Source: Arthrobacter sp. zg-Y1110 (lineage in GTDB: Bacteria; Actinomycetota; Actinomycetes; Actinomycetales; Micrococcaceae). From it: a stretch of DNA of 64,000 bases. This document shows positions 1 to 8,301 of the stretch, in pieces. Location: assembly GCF_025244865.1 (NCBI RefSeq), contig NZ_CP104272.1:3162001-3226000 (forward strand), read 5' to 3'. The position numbers and the translations under genes were made by a program. Numbering within the stretch: position 1 is the first letter of the stretch; each line of letters begins with the position of its first letter. Below the pieces are notes generated by a model. That model was not told where the DNA came from and did no database searches. It saw only the letters and a list, made by a program, of their open reading frames with translations.

Positions 1-1
1 G

Positions 2-523
2 GACGTAACCATTGCCCTGGCCGTGGCGGGCTCGGTGAACCTGGCCATCCTGCTGCTCGCCGCCGGTTCGCTGCAGGGTGTGGAAGGGACGGATACCCTC
101 GAAGGCGCCCACGCCGCCATTGCCGCCTCACTGGGCTCGGTGGTGGCCACCATGTTCGCTGTCGGACTGCTCGCGTCCGGCCTTGCCTCGACGTCGGTGG
201 GCGCGTATGCGGGTGCCGAAATCATGCAGGGCCTGCTTAAGGTGCGCATCCCCATGCTGCTGCGTCGCCTGATTACCCTGCTCCCCGCGCTGGCGATCCT
301 CGCCGTCGGCATCGATCCCACCTGGGCTCTGATCCTCAGCCAGGTCATCCTCTCCTTCGGCATTCCGTTCGCCCTGATTCCACTGGTCTGGCTGACCGCG
401 CAGCGGGACCTGATGGGGAGCCACCGCAACCAGTGGTGGACCACAGGCCTGGGCGTACTGGTCTCGGTGCTGCTGGTCGGGCTGAACATCACCCTGCTGG
501 TGCTGACCTTCACCGGCGCCTGA
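2..523 (+). CDS. mntH: NRAMP-family Mn2+/Fe2+ transporter, C-terminal part
   Basis: Partial gene; the frame is open to the left edge, so the start lies outside the window. The visible 173 residues hold about four hydrophobic helices and the NRAMP-type stretch ending GLASTSVGAYAGAEIMQG, followed by the short LLRRLITLLPALAI segment typical of the late helices of MntH. The family imports Mn2+ or Fe2+ by proton symport across the cytoplasmic membrane. Its stop is two bases from the stop of the convergent trxB, with no obvious terminator between. The metal preference cannot be read, because the substrate-binding DPGN motif lies upstream of the window. Confidence 0.85.
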   Translation, partial: DVTIALAVAGSVNLAILLLAAGSLQGVEGTDTLEGAHAAIAASLGSVVATMFAVGLLASGLASTSVGAYAGAEIMQGLLKVRIPMLLRRLITLLPALAILAVGIDPTWALILSQVILSFGIPFALIPLVWLTAQRDLMGSHRNQWWTTGLGVLVSVLLVGLNITLLVLTFTGA

Positions 524-525
524 GG

Positions 526-1503
526 CTAGCCTTTCAGCGAACCCTCCACCAGTGCGGTAGCGATGCTGTCGGCATCCGCCTGGGCCGCGAGATACCGCTC
601 GGCGTCCAGCGCAGCGGAGCAGCCGGTGCCCGCAGCGGTGATCGCTTGCCGGTAGCGGTGGTCCACGGCGTCGCCGCACGCGAACACCCCGTCCAGGTTG
701 GTCTGGGTGCTCGGAGCCGCGACCCTGATGTACCCCTCCGGATCCAGATCCACCTGTCCCGCCAGGAGATCGGTACGCGGGGCATGGCCAATGGCGACGA
801 AAACCCCCTGCGTCGGCAGATTCCGCGTGGCGCCGGTGACGGTGTCCGTAAGGGTCATGCCGGTCACCTTGTCCGTGCCATGGATCGCGGTGACTTCGCT
901 GTTGAACTCAAAGTGGATCTTCGCGTGGTCCCGGGCCCGCTGGGCCATGATGCGGGAGGCACGCAGCGTGTCCCGGCGTACGACGACGGTCACCGACGCC
1001 GCGAAGCGGGTCAGGAACAGCGCTTCCTCCATGGCTGAATCCCCGCCCCCGACCACCACGATGTCCTGGTTGCGGAAGAAAAAGCCGTCGCAGGTGGCGC
1101 ACCAGGAAATGCCCCGGCCGTTGAGCTGTTTTTCCTCCGGCAGCCCCAGCTCCTTGTAGACGGAGCCGGTGGCGAGGATGACGCTGCGGGCCTTGTAGGT
1201 TTTCCCGTTGCCTGTGGCCACCCGCTTGGTGTGGGCACCCAGCTCCACCGACACGGCGTCGTCGTACTCCACCAGGGCGCCGAATTTCTCCGCCTGCCTG
1301 CGCAGGTTCTCCATCAGGTCCGGCCCCAGGATGCCGTCGGGGAAACCCGGAAAGTTCTCCACCTCCGTGGTGTTCATCAGGGCGCCGCCGGCGGTGACGG
1401 AGCCCGCGAGGATACGGGGTTTCAACCCGGCCCGGGCGGCGTAGACCCCTGCGGTGTAACCGGCGGGACCGGACCCGATGATCAGGACGGAATCTGTACC
1501 CAT
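526..1503 (-). CDS. trxB: Thioredoxin reductase (NADPH, FAD)
   Basis: 325 aa, the usual length. An FAD-binding GSGPAG motif sits at residues 10-15, the redox-active CATC at 135-138 and the NADPH-binding GGGDSA at 152-157. The C-terminal FACGD motif that contacts FAD is also present. The enzyme passes electrons from NADPH to thioredoxin in the cytosol. No thioredoxin gene adjoins it here. The ATG at 1503 starts the protein directly on its Rossmann strand. Confidence 0.95.
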   Translation of the reverse strand: MGTDSVLIIGSGPAGYTAGVYAARAGLKPRILAGSVTAGGALMNTTEVENFPGFPDGILGPDLMENLRRQAEKFGALVEYDDAVSVELGAHTKRVATGNGKTYKARSVILATGSVYKELGLPEEKQLNGRGISWCATCDGFFFRNQDIVVVGGGDSAMEEALFLTRFAASVTVVVRRDTLRASRIMAQRARDHAKIHFEFNSEVTAIHGTDKVTGMTLTDTVTGATRNLPTQGVFVAIGHAPRTDLLAGQVDLDPEGYIRVAAPSTQTNLDGVFACGDAVDHRYRQAITAAGTGCSAALDAERYLAAQADADSIATALVEGSLKG

Positions 1504-1609
1504 CGGCTCTTCCCTTCGCTGCAGCGGTCCTTCAAGTCTGTCGGGGAGGAGGCTAGGGTCGGTAGCCCGGGCGCATTAAGCGGTGCCGGAATCGGCAAAG
1601 GAGCCAGTA

Positions 1610-2134
1610 GTGGCAGCGGCACTCAAACCCATTGAACTGATCCAGCTTCCCCGCGGCGTGATTGATGCGCTTGCCGCCGGTGACCTGCCCGGCGCCAACC
1701 GGCAGGCGCCTCTGGAGCTTACCGAGCACTTTTCCCAGGACCGGCAGCCGCTGTGGCGTATCCGGAGCGCGCAGCTGGAAGAGAATCCCGGAGACGCGGC
1801 ATGGATCACCCGGGCCATCTTTGACCCCGGACTGGGCCGGGCGGTGGGCCTGGCCGGGTTCCACGGCCCTCCGGACGGCAACGGCATGGTGGAAGTCGGG
1901 TATTCGGTGGACCCGGCCTACCGGCGGCAGGGCTACGCCCGCGCCGCCCTGGAGGCGCTGCTTGCCGCGGCTGCGAAGGAACCCTCGATCCGCACCGTCC
2001 GTGCGACCATCAGCCCGGACAACGGCCCTTCCCGGCGACTGGTGGAACAGTACGGGTTCGTGGCAACGGGTGAGCAATGGGATGACGAGGACGGGCTGGA
2101 GATCGTTTATGAACTCCCGGCGGGAGGTAACTGA
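1610..2134 (+). CDS. GNAT-family N-acetyltransferase
   Basis: 174 aa from a GTG chosen because AAAGGAG at 1597-1603 lies six bases upstream; the same frame is open back to a GTG at 1583, but that start has no ribosome-binding site. The C-terminal half shows the GNAT acetyl-CoA loop (YRRQGYARAALEALL) and a later segment SRRLVEQYGFVATGE typical of RimJ/RimL-like enzymes. The substrate is unknown. It is divergent from trxB and probably co-directional with, but not coupled to, the next gene, which appears to have its own promoter. Confidence 0.82.
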   Translation: MAAALKPIELIQLPRGVIDALAAGDLPGANRQAPLELTEHFSQDRQPLWRIRSAQLEENPGDAAWITRAIFDPGLGRAVGLAGFHGPPDGNGMVEVGYSVDPAYRRQGYARAALEALLAAAAKEPSIRTVRATISPDNGPSRRLVEQYGFVATGEQWDDEDGLEIVYELPAGGN

Positions 2135-2158
2135 CACCGGTCCGCTAGGATCGCTCGA

Positions 2159-2620
2159 ATGACAACCTGGACAGAGATCACGGCCGCCGTCACGGTGGCC
2201 CTGGGCGGAGACAATGCCGCAGGACAGCGGGCACTGCTGGTGTGCTGGGAGGATACGGTTCCGGACGAGCACGCCTATCGATGCGTCCTGGCGCACTACC
2301 TCGCGGACACGGAAACGGACCTCGACGCGGAGATTTCGTGGGATGAGACCGCGCTGGCGGAACATGCCGGGGTCAGCGACGAAGATCTTGCACCGCTGGG
2401 CATCCCCTCGGCGGGTGGTTTCGCTCCTTCGCTGCATTTGAACCTCGGGGACGGCTACCTGCGCCGCGGCGAGCCCGGGCGGGCGCGTGGCCATCTGGAA
2501 CAGGGTCTGGCCCTTGCAGAGGAGCTCGGCAGCGAAGGGTACGGCGCCATGATCCGCTCCGGCCTGCAGAATCTGGGCACCCGCATCAAGGCCGCTGCCG
2601 ACGCCGGGACCGCCGCATGA
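2159..2620 (+). CDS. Conserved hypothetical protein with TPR-like C-terminus
   Basis: 153 aa. No catalytic motif is recognised. Residues about 95-145 (LHLNLGDGYLRRGEPGRARGH and following) resemble a pair of tetratricopeptide helices, so a small protein-binding scaffold is possible. A TAGGAT box at 2146-2151 ends seven bases before the ATG, which suggests a leaderless transcript. Its stop overlaps the start of the following acetyltransferase (ATGA at 2617-2620), so the two are very probably translated together. Confidence 0.7.
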   Translation: MTTWTEITAAVTVALGGDNAAGQRALLVCWEDTVPDEHAYRCVLAHYLADTETDLDAEISWDETALAEHAGVSDEDLAPLGIPSAGGFAPSLHLNLGDGYLRRGEPGRARGHLEQGLALAEELGSEGYGAMIRSGLQNLGTRIKAAADAGTAA

Positions 2621-3174
2621 TTGCCGGGAACCTCTTCGCGCAGCAGTCCACGCTCACCACGGACCGCCTGCGGCTCGAGCCGCTGGGACCGGAGCACTTC
2701 GACGGCGCGTGGGCGGCACTGCAGGATCCGGAGGGCCGCAGGCTGACCGGCACCCACGCAGTTTTTGCTCCGGAGCAGATCCGGAGCTGGCTGCAGACCC
2801 GCGCCGGTGAAGCAGACCGGGCGGAGTGGGCAATAATCCGGGCCGAGGACGGTGTTTATGTGGGCGAGGTAGTGCTGAATGACCTGGACCCGGACAACGA
2901 GTCGATGGGGTTCCGCATCGCTTTGTCCTCCCCGAAGGTCTTCGGACAGGGCTACGGCACGGAAGCCACCCGCGCGGTGCTGGGCCATGCCTTCGATGAC
3001 CTCGGGCTGCACCGGATTGAACTGGAGGTCTTCGAGTTCAACCCGCGGGCGCAGCGTGTGTATGAAAAGTGCGGGTTTGTGGTGGAGGGCCGGCGCCGAG
3101 AAGCCCTGCGCTGGGACGGGGAATGGGTGGACGCGATCTCGATGGCCGTCCTCGCCGGCGACGCCCGCCCCTGA
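2617..3174 (+). CDS. GNAT acetyltransferase, RimJ/RimL type
   Basis: 185 aa. The N-terminus LTTDRLRLEPLGPEHF and the C-terminal GYGTEATRAVLGHAFDDLGL / RAQRVYEKCGFVVEGRRREA are classic features of the Acetyltransf_3 (RimJ/RimL, ribosomal-protein or small-molecule) branch. It uses acetyl-CoA to acylate an amine; the substrate is not known. The start overlaps the previous gene by four bases (ATGA). It ends three bases from the convergent ABC permease gene. Confidence 0.85.
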   Translation: MIAGNLFAQQSTLTTDRLRLEPLGPEHFDGAWAALQDPEGRRLTGTHAVFAPEQIRSWLQTRAGEADRAEWAIIRAEDGVYVGEVVLNDLDPDNESMGFRIALSSPKVFGQGYGTEATRAVLGHAFDDLGLHRIELEVFEFNPRAQRVYEKCGFVVEGRRREALRWDGEWVDAISMAVLAGDARP

Positions 3175-3177
3175 CGC

Positions 3178-4053
3178 TCAGCGGATACGGGAACGGATCC
3201 TCAGCGCCGCCAGCAGGACGAAGACCACCACCATGGCCACGAGTACAGACACGACGTAGCCGGTGGGTACTAACCAGTCCCCCACCGAGGCAGTGATGCC
3301 GAAAACATCCTGCACTTCGGCCACGGCTTCGGGCTGGTCCGTCACGGCGCCCATGGGTCCGGCGGTCATCTCCTGGCGCACCACCATGGAGGCCTGCATA
3401 AAGGGCAGCGCGCTGACGAAGTTCTTTACTCCCTCGGGAAAAGCCCCCACCGGAATGTAGGACCCTGCGGCGAAGCCGAGGATGGTGCCTACCAGTGTGG
3501 ACAGGGCCGCGAAGGAACCCGGGGTACGGACGAAGGTGACGATGAAGGCGCTCAGCGATCCGAAGGCGATACAGCTAAGCACCAGGTAACCGTAAGTGCG
3601 GGCCAGCTGGCCCAATGTGAGCACCACGCCGTCCACCGCGGCCAGGTATCCCAGGCTCACGGCCAGCACCACGGTGGTCATGATCAGCGCGATCGCGACG
3701 GTGGAGAGCAGATACCCCAGGACCAACTGCCCGCGGCTGATCGGGGACACCAGGAAGTCCCGGAAGCGCCCGGTGGCGGTGTCATCCACGATCACGTTCA
3801 CTGCGGCGAGCCCCGTGGTGATTGCAGTGATTCCCACGATCCCGGCGAACATCCACGCGTCCACAAAGCCCTTGATGTCCTCCTCGGCGGCCTGCGGAAA
3901 CATTTCCGCCAGGCCTTCGGTCTGCTGGTTGCCCAGGAACAGGGTGTAGAGCAGGAACAGGACCAGTGCGCCGAGGAGGGAAAAGAACAGGTTGAGCCGG
4001 TCACGGAAGTACAGGCGTAGGTTCCGGCCGGTGATGTCCAGGACTACGTTCAT
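3178..4053 (-). CDS. ABC-2 type transporter permease
   Basis: 291 aa, with a cytosolic N-terminal amphipathic stretch, an extracytoplasmic loop after the first hydrophobic helix, then about five more membrane segments ending in a basic tail. This is the ABC2_membrane (DrrB-like) architecture. It would form the membrane channel for the ATPase encoded just upstream; the genes overlap (ATGA at 4050-4053). Such pairs export drugs, lipids or polyketides, but the cargo cannot be inferred here. Confidence 0.85.
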   Translation of the reverse strand: MNVVLDITGRNLRLYFRDRLNLFFSLLGALVLFLLYTLFLGNQQTEGLAEMFPQAAEEDIKGFVDAWMFAGIVGITAITTGLAAVNVIVDDTATGRFRDFLVSPISRGQLVLGYLLSTVAIALIMTTVVLAVSLGYLAAVDGVVLTLGQLARTYGYLVLSCIAFGSLSAFIVTFVRTPGSFAALSTLVGTILGFAAGSYIPVGAFPEGVKNFVSALPFMQASMVVRQEMTAGPMGAVTDQPEAVAEVQDVFGITASVGDWLVPTGYVVSVLVAMVVVFVLLAALRIRSRIR

Positions 4054-4979
4054 GCTGCTTCCCCCTGCCGGCCGGTCAAGGCCAGGAAGACGTCGTCCAT
4101 GGTCCCGTGGCGGAATTCGAAGTCCAGGACACTGTCGCCGTGCGCGGCGAGGAGGCGGCGGGCCGTATCGGAGCGGTCCACCCGCAGCCGCAGCACGTTG
4201 CCGTCCACCCCGGCGACGTCGACCCCGGCGTCGCGGGCCAAGGATGCCAATGCCTGCGGGTCGGCAGACGTGATGGAAAGGATGCTGCTGCTGTATTCGG
4301 CGCGCAGAGTGGTGGGCGTGCCGTCGGCAATGATCTGCCCCTTCTCAATCACGCAGACCCGGTCCGCTTCCTCGGTTTCCTCCATGTAATGGGTGGTCAG
4401 GAAAACGGTGAGGCCGTGGTTTTCCCGCAGGTCGTGGATGGTGGACCAGACGAGGGCACGGCTGGCCGGGTCCAGGCCGGCAGTGGGTTCATCCAGGAAG
4501 ATGATCGACGGCGAGTGCAGCAGCGCCCGGGCGATGTCCACCCGGCGTCGTTCTCCGCCGGAATAGGTGGCATAGCGCCGGTCGAGGAAGTCTCCCAGGC
4601 CGACCATCCGGCTTAGCTCCCCGATGCGGGCATCATTGGCGGCTTTGTCGGGTGAATAGAACCGCGCGCGGGTTTGAAGGTTTTCCCGGCCGGTGAGGAT
4701 TGGGTCCAGCATCGAATCCTGGAACACCACCCCGATGGCTTCGCGGACGCCGCCACCGCTGCCGCGGACGTCGTGCCCCGCCACCTCGACAGTGCCGGCA
4801 TCGAACGGCAGGACAGTGGTCAGGCAGGAAATGGTGGTGGACTTCCCCGCACCGTTGGCGCCGAGGAAGGCGAATACACTTCCTGGCTCCACGTCAAAGG
4901 ACAAGTTGTCCACCGCCGCCACTCGGCCGAAGCGTTTGGTCAGTCCGCGCACGGAGATTGCGGCATCCAAAGTTCCCAA
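4050..4979 (-). CDS. ABC transporter ATP-binding protein, DrrA-like
   Basis: 309 aa. Walker A (GANGAGKST) is at residues 40-48, the YSGGE signature at 139-143 and Walker B (IIFLDEP) at 159-165. The roughly 80-residue C-terminal extension, predicted to contain the DUF4162 domain of DrrA-type daunorubicin/oleandomycin exporters, follows. Translation is assigned to a TTG at 4979 because AGGGGAG precedes it by four to five bases; no ATG gives a complete N-terminus. It energises the overlapping permease. The substrate is unknown. Confidence 0.9.
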   Translation of the reverse strand: MGTLDAAISVRGLTKRFGRVAAVDNLSFDVEPGSVFAFLGANGAGKSTTISCLTTVLPFDAGTVEVAGHDVRGSGGGVREAIGVVFQDSMLDPILTGRENLQTRARFYSPDKAANDARIGELSRMVGLGDFLDRRYATYSGGERRRVDIARALLHSPSIIFLDEPTAGLDPASRALVWSTIHDLRENHGLTVFLTTHYMEETEEADRVCVIEKGQIIADGTPTTLRAEYSSSILSITSADPQALASLARDAGVDVAGVDGNVLRLRVDRSDTARRLLAAHGDSVLDFEFRHGTMDDVFLALTGRQGEAA

Positions 4980-5003
4980 TTGGCTCCCCTAGTTTGTGCG
5001 GTT

Positions 5004-5549
5004 CTATGCGTCCAGGAGCAGGTCGTCGAAGTCCAGCGGAGTCACTGTGTTGTTTTCCCAATCCGAGCGAAGTATCGCATAGGCCACGGACGCCAACCGG
5101 GTGCCGTCCGCCGTCGGCCACGCCTGCCGGTAATGGGCTTCCTTGACGAAACCGGCGCGCAGGAACGTTTTACGCATGGCAATGTTGTCTTCCCGTGTCT
5201 GGCCTTCAAACCGGACAATTTGCGGCAATTCGGTGAAGGCCAGCCGGCACAGGGCCCGGACCACGTCCACGCCCAGTCCGCGGCCGCGATGGCTTTCCGC
5301 CAGGCGAAGGTCGAAAACAGGGTTGTCGTCCTCAAGATCCTCCAGGACTGCCAGCCCGATGTCCTTGCCGCCGTGCTGCACCCAGTACCCCTGGGATTCC
5401 TTGCTCCAGAAGTGTCCCTCCGCCACCCGCTTGTTTGCGGAGGACTCGCATGGCGCCGGATTCACGTGAAAGGGGAACCGGTTGGCGGTCAGGAAGGCAG
5501 TGACCGCACTGGCGTCGTCAGGGGTCATCCTGCGGAAGGTGATGGTCAT
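5004..5549 (-). CDS. GNAT acetyltransferase
   Basis: 181 aa. The first strand ITFRRMTPDDASAVTAFL and the acetyl-CoA loop ESHRGRGLGVDVVRAL are typical GNAT elements; the later IAMRKTFLRAGFVKEAHYRQ fits the RimJ-like C-terminus. On the minus strand a TACACT box ends six bases before the ATG, so the message is probably leaderless. It is a single gene, not coupled to the ABC operon that follows it after a 24-base gap. Confidence 0.82.
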   Translation of the reverse strand: MTITFRRMTPDDASAVTAFLTANRFPFHVNPAPCESSANKRVAEGHFWSKESQGYWVQHGGKDIGLAVLEDLEDDNPVFDLRLAESHRGRGLGVDVVRALCRLAFTELPQIVRFEGQTREDNIAMRKTFLRAGFVKEAHYRQAWPTADGTRLASVAYAILRSDWENNTVTPLDFDDLLLDA

Positions 5550-5573
5550 GCGGGAAGTGTAACGTGCGGGGTT

Positions 5574-5750
5574 CTAGAGCGCGCCGATCCGGTCCTGGCT
5601 TCCGGCCAAGGCCGACTTTTCGGCTTCTTCTTCGAGCCGGAGACGCCAGCCGCGCGGGGGCGGCCAGGAGACACCCCACAACTCAAGCTGCTGTTTGGTG
5701 AAACCACCTGCAGGAGTACGCGCTGCTTCTATTTCTTCGCGGGTCGGCAT
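5574..5750 (-). CDS. Small conserved hypothetical protein
   Basis: 58 aa. The start is an ATG at 5750; a TTG at 5756 is also in frame. The sequence has an N-terminal acidic helix (TREEIEAARTPAGGF) and a Trp-containing core (LELWGVSWPPPRGW). To my recollection small actinobacterial proteins with a W-G-V-x-W-P-P-P-x-G-W core are common, but no function is known. There is no clear Shine-Dalgarno. The upstream 200 bases are AT-rich and hold short direct repeats (5843-5948) that could control it. Confidence 0.6.
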   Translation of the reverse strand: MPTREEIEAARTPAGGFTKQQLELWGVSWPPPRGWRLRLEEEAEKSALAGSQDRIGAL

Positions 5751-5842
5751 TGGCAAATCATGACATGCACTCCGGATTATGTCATCGGTAAATCAGACAT
5801 TTCCGGCACCGTTTTTTCATCCTGCTATTGACGGACCGTGGA

Positions 5843-5948
5843 GGTGTCGCTAATCCCCTGTAATCCGCGGATTTTCGGGAGTATTTCAGAATAAAAGGGA
5901 CTCCCGGTATCGCTAAAGAATTATATTAGGGACTTCCGGTACCGCTAA
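5843..5948. repeat. Short iteron-like direct repeats in an AT-rich gap
   Basis: GGGACTCCCGGTATCGCTAA at 5897-5916 and GGGACTTCCGGTACCGCTAA at 5929-5948 match at 18 of 20 positions and start 32 bases apart, about three helical turns. The last 11 bases occur a third time with one change (GGTGTCGCTAA, 5843-5853). They lie between two small minus-strand genes, upstream of the 58-aa gene. They may be operator sites; no protein partner can be named. The rest of 5751-5956 shows nothing else I can identify. Confidence 0.55.
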
Positions 5949-5956
5949 TTCAGCAC

Positions 5957-6097
5957 TTACGGATGAGTGGTCACCATAATCAATTGCCAACCCTCCGGGA
6001 CCTGGGCCTGGAGTGCTTCGCGGGCTTCGAGGAATCCCTCCCCCTCGGCTTCCAATTCCCGGGTTTCGACAGGACGAATAATGCCAGTGACTTTCAT
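5957..6097 (-). CDS. Small conserved hypothetical protein, 46 aa
   Basis: Translation from the ATG at 6097 begins MKVTGIIRPVETRELEAEG and ends PEGWQLIMVTTHP before TAA. The composition (an N-terminal strand, a charged helix rich in Glu/Ala, then a P-E-G-W-x-L-I strand) looks like a compact alpha/beta fold of a kind common as tiny actinobacterial and phage proteins. GGAAG sits a few bases upstream as a weak ribosome site. The plus-strand frame over the same bases lacks protein-like composition. The function is unknown. Confidence 0.6.
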   Translation of the reverse strand: MKVTGIIRPVETRELEAEGEGFLEAREALQAQVPEGWQLIMVTTHP

Positions 6098-6262
6098 GCT
6101 TCCAGCCTAGGCACAGTACAGGTCGCCTGCCCGCATGAAGCGTGTTGTGTCTAACACCCCTGGCCCGCTGATGGCCCGGCACCGGCCTCCGCGGGCCCTT
6201 GAAACCGCACGCCTGTTTCAAAGGCCTCAGCCGCGGAACGCTCGGTCACGGGGGAAAGGCGG

Positions 6263-6550
6263 CTAGGCGAGGTTTGCCGGCTCGTTAGGCACGGGCTGAT
6301 CCTGCACGGCGGGATTTCCTGGCACGCCCAAGGAGGAAACTACGCGGTGAATGCCTACGAGGAGCATCGAAACACCTGCGATGGCGACGACCACACCCAG
6401 ATACAGGAACATCACGCTGTTGTGCGTATCGGAATAAGCACCTGATGACATCAGGACATCCATGGCCGAAAAGAGGATAAAGAGGGCACCGAGGAACAGA
6501 ATCGCGCCGCCCCAGGAGATGAGCGCTGCACTCTGCTTGAAGTTGTTCAT
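6263..6550 (-). CDS. Small two-helix membrane protein
   Basis: 95 aa. Two hydrophobic segments, about residues 10-32 and 46-68, are joined by a short polar loop (SSGAYSDTHNSV) and followed by a Pro/Asn-rich cytoplasmic or extracytoplasmic tail. No family is recognised. An imperfect inverted repeat (TTGAAAC-N9-GTTTCAA, 6199-6221) lies 42 bases after its stop and may act in termination. It is divergent from nothing and downstream of the tRNA-Ala terminator. Confidence 0.6.
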   Translation of the reverse strand: MNNFKQSAALISWGGAILFLGALFILFSAMDVLMSSGAYSDTHNSVMFLYLGVVVAIAGVSMLLVGIHRVVSSLGVPGNPAVQDQPVPNEPANLA

Positions 6551-6612
6551 GAACCAACTCTATCGGCCCCTCCGGGACGCCCCGTCACGGAGGGACCGCT
6601 CCGGACAAAGCA

Positions 6613-6638
6613 AAAACCCCCGGTTTCCCGGGGGTTTT
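6613..6638 (-). terminator. Intrinsic terminator of tRNA-Ala
   Basis: AAAACCCCCGG (6613-6623) pairs perfectly with CCGGGGGTTTT (6628-6638) around a four-base loop, giving an 11-bp stem with a T run on either strand. It begins five bases after the 3' end of the minus-strand tRNA. Confidence 0.85.
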
Positions 6639-6642
6639 CCTG

Positions 6643-6715
6643 TGGAGCTTAGGGGAATCGAACCCCTGACCTTTTCATTGCGAACGAAACGCTCTACCAA
6701 CTGAGCTAAAGCCCC
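6643..6715 (-). tRNA. tRNA-Ala, anticodon CGC
   Basis: 73 nt on the minus strand, read from 6715 to 6643. The cloverleaf is complete: a 7-bp acceptor stem including the G3-U70 wobble that identifies alanine tRNAs, a D arm GCTC/GAGC, an anticodon loop TTCGCAA giving CGC (reads GCG), a TTTCG/TGAAA anticodon stem with one G-U pair, and a T arm AGGGG/CCCCT with TTCGAAT. The 3' CCA is not encoded. A strong terminator follows. Confidence 0.95.
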
Positions 6716-6937
6716 AAACTGCACCGTGCGGCGTCGTACCCGGTCCGAACTGCGGATCGAAACGGCCGAACAACCGACCCCGCTAGGCTACACCGATTCT
6801 AAACACGTGCTCCGGCCCGCACCAAACCCCCGGCACCCTAGGAATGCCTTGGGACCCTCGCTACCGTCGAGGAACCGGCACGGTTCGCCCGCGGAGAGCG
6901 GTCCCGCGCAAAGCACACCGGAACCAAGGAGAATGCC

Positions 6938-7345
6938 ATGGCCCTGATCACCGAAATGCTCGAAAACCATCCCGCCGCCGGCCCCCGCACTTCGGATCCC
7001 CGCCTCCTGGTCGAGTGCCTGCTGGCCTGCGGTGAATGTGCCCAGGTCTGCAACGCCTGCGCAGACGCCTGCCTGAGCGAGGAAATGGTGGGCGAGCTGG
7101 TCAGCTGCATCCGCACCGACCTGGACTGTGCCGAGATCTGCGCAACCACGTCCGCAGTGCTGTCCCGAACGGGTGCCACGGGGCCGGCGAGCGCCAGCCT
7201 GCTGCATGCCTGCATTGCAGCCTGCGCCGCGTGTGCCGAGGAATGCCAGCAGCACGCCGCCATGCACCCGCATTGCCGGATCTGCGCGGAGGCCTGCCGC
7301 CGCTGCATCAACGCGTGCGAAAAACTGCTGACCTCACGTGGTTAG
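6938..7345 (+). CDS. csp: Cysteine-rich four-helix-bundle copper-storage protein
   Basis: 135 aa with 18 cysteines, mostly as CxxxC or CxxC along amphipathic helices (CLLACGEC, CNACADAC, CIAACAACAEEC, HCRICAEACRRC). This is the Csp/DUF326 signature: a four-helix bundle that binds many Cu(I) ions through Cys lining its core. There is no Tat signal, so it is the cytosolic (Csp3-like) form. AAGGAG lies just upstream of the ATG at 6938. It ends four bases inside the convergent DinB gene. No CopA/CsoR homologue is next to it. Confidence 0.88.
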   Translation: MALITEMLENHPAAGPRTSDPRLLVECLLACGECAQVCNACADACLSEEMVGELVSCIRTDLDCAEICATTSAVLSRTGATGPASASLLHACIAACAACAEECQQHAAMHPHCRICAEACRRCINACEKLLTSRG

Positions 7346-7851
7346 TGCGCCAGCACCATTCCCCGGACATAGGCCGCCTGCCCCACGTGCTCAAGGCAGT
7401 CCGCGAAAGTGCTCACCAGCCGGACGCCCAGCGTAACCGGCGGATCCCAGGCCCGGTCGACAATCTGGCCCAGGTCCTCACCCGACAGTCCCGAGACGAA
7501 CGCCTCGGTGCGGGAATGCACGTCGTCGTAATAGCCCAGCAGCAGCTCCGCGGAGTGCACCTGGACCAGCGCCACCTGCTCGGAGGTATGCCCGTAGCCG
7601 GTGTCTTCCACCGCCAGCGGGAGCCCCACCCGTTTGGCCCAGCCGTCGGCAGTCCAGGCCTGCTCCTGCCCCGACACCTCGGCAATCTGGTGGTCCTCCA
7701 CCCGGCTCAGGTGCCAAATCAGCCAGGCAATGGAGTTTCCGTCCGGATAGGGGCGGTGGTTCAGCGCACCGGCGTCGAGGTTGTTCACGGCCCGCCGGAC
7801 TGCACCGGGGAGCCGTCCGAAGGCATCAATAAGGAGATCGCTTTCGTCCAT
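7342..7851 (-). CDS. DinB-family / mycothiol transferase (DUF664) protein
   Basis: 169 aa. The motif NSIAWLIWHLSRVEDHQIAE supplies the conserved metal-binding His of DinB/DUF664 bundles, with a second His in the C-terminal CLEHVGQAAYVRG helix. Family members are thiol-S-transferases using mycothiol in actinobacteria, with a divalent metal. The substrate is unknown. It overlaps the copper-storage gene tail to tail by four bases. Confidence 0.85.
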   Translation of the reverse strand: MDESDLLIDAFGRLPGAVRRAVNNLDAGALNHRPYPDGNSIAWLIWHLSRVEDHQIAEVSGQEQAWTADGWAKRVGLPLAVEDTGYGHTSEQVALVQVHSAELLLGYYDDVHSRTEAFVSGLSGEDLGQIVDRAWDPPVTLGVRLVSTFADCLEHVGQAAYVRGMVLAH

Positions 7852-7998
7852 CGCGGGAGGCTCCCTCAGGGTTGGCGGCAGGGTTTTGCCATCGTTTCAC
7901 GCCGGTCCGAGGTCCGGGAAGAGGCCGTTTCGGGCCACGGCGGAAAAATCGGGCCACGGCCGGTTCCTTCCTCGCCCCGCAGTCCTAAAATGGCTCGC

Positions 7999-8223
7999 AT
8001 GAGCTGGACAGATGAGCGTCCCGCATGGCTTCCGCCGATCCCCTCGCCGCACCGCGGCCAGGCTCGGATTGTCCTGGGAATGATCCTGGTCTGCAGCACC
8101 ATGCTGACCAGCCTCGTGGTCGCTTCCTTCGGCGCGCTGTTGAGCATGTACATCCTGTGGCCGCTCACGGGCGGGCTGCTGCTGCTGATGTCCGGGCTGC
8201 TCAGCCGCCGCCGCGGAGTGTAG
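7999..8223 (+). CDS. Small membrane protein, two helices
   Basis: 74 aa from the ATG at 7999 (77 aa from an ATG at 7990). A short polar N-terminus (MSWTDERPAWLPPIP) is followed by two hydrophobic helices and a basic RRRGV end. TAAAAT at 7986-7991 ends seven bases before the ATG at 7999, which is why I prefer that start and a leaderless message. No family is recognised; the size and layout resemble small envelope proteins of actinobacteria. Confidence 0.6.
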   Translation: MSWTDERPAWLPPIPSPHRGQARIVLGMILVCSTMLTSLVVASFGALLSMYILWPLTGGLLLLMSGLLSRRRGV

Positions 8224-8301
8224 CCGCCGCGGCGTGTAACGGGGCATCCGGCACCGACGTCACGGCACGGCAACGCAGGGCCGTGCGCTTAGGATTGGCC
8301 C

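Noticed and set aside
5963..6154. 63-codon plus-strand frame
   Set aside because: The opposite strand encodes a better protein (46 aa) over the same bases with a plausible ribosome site.
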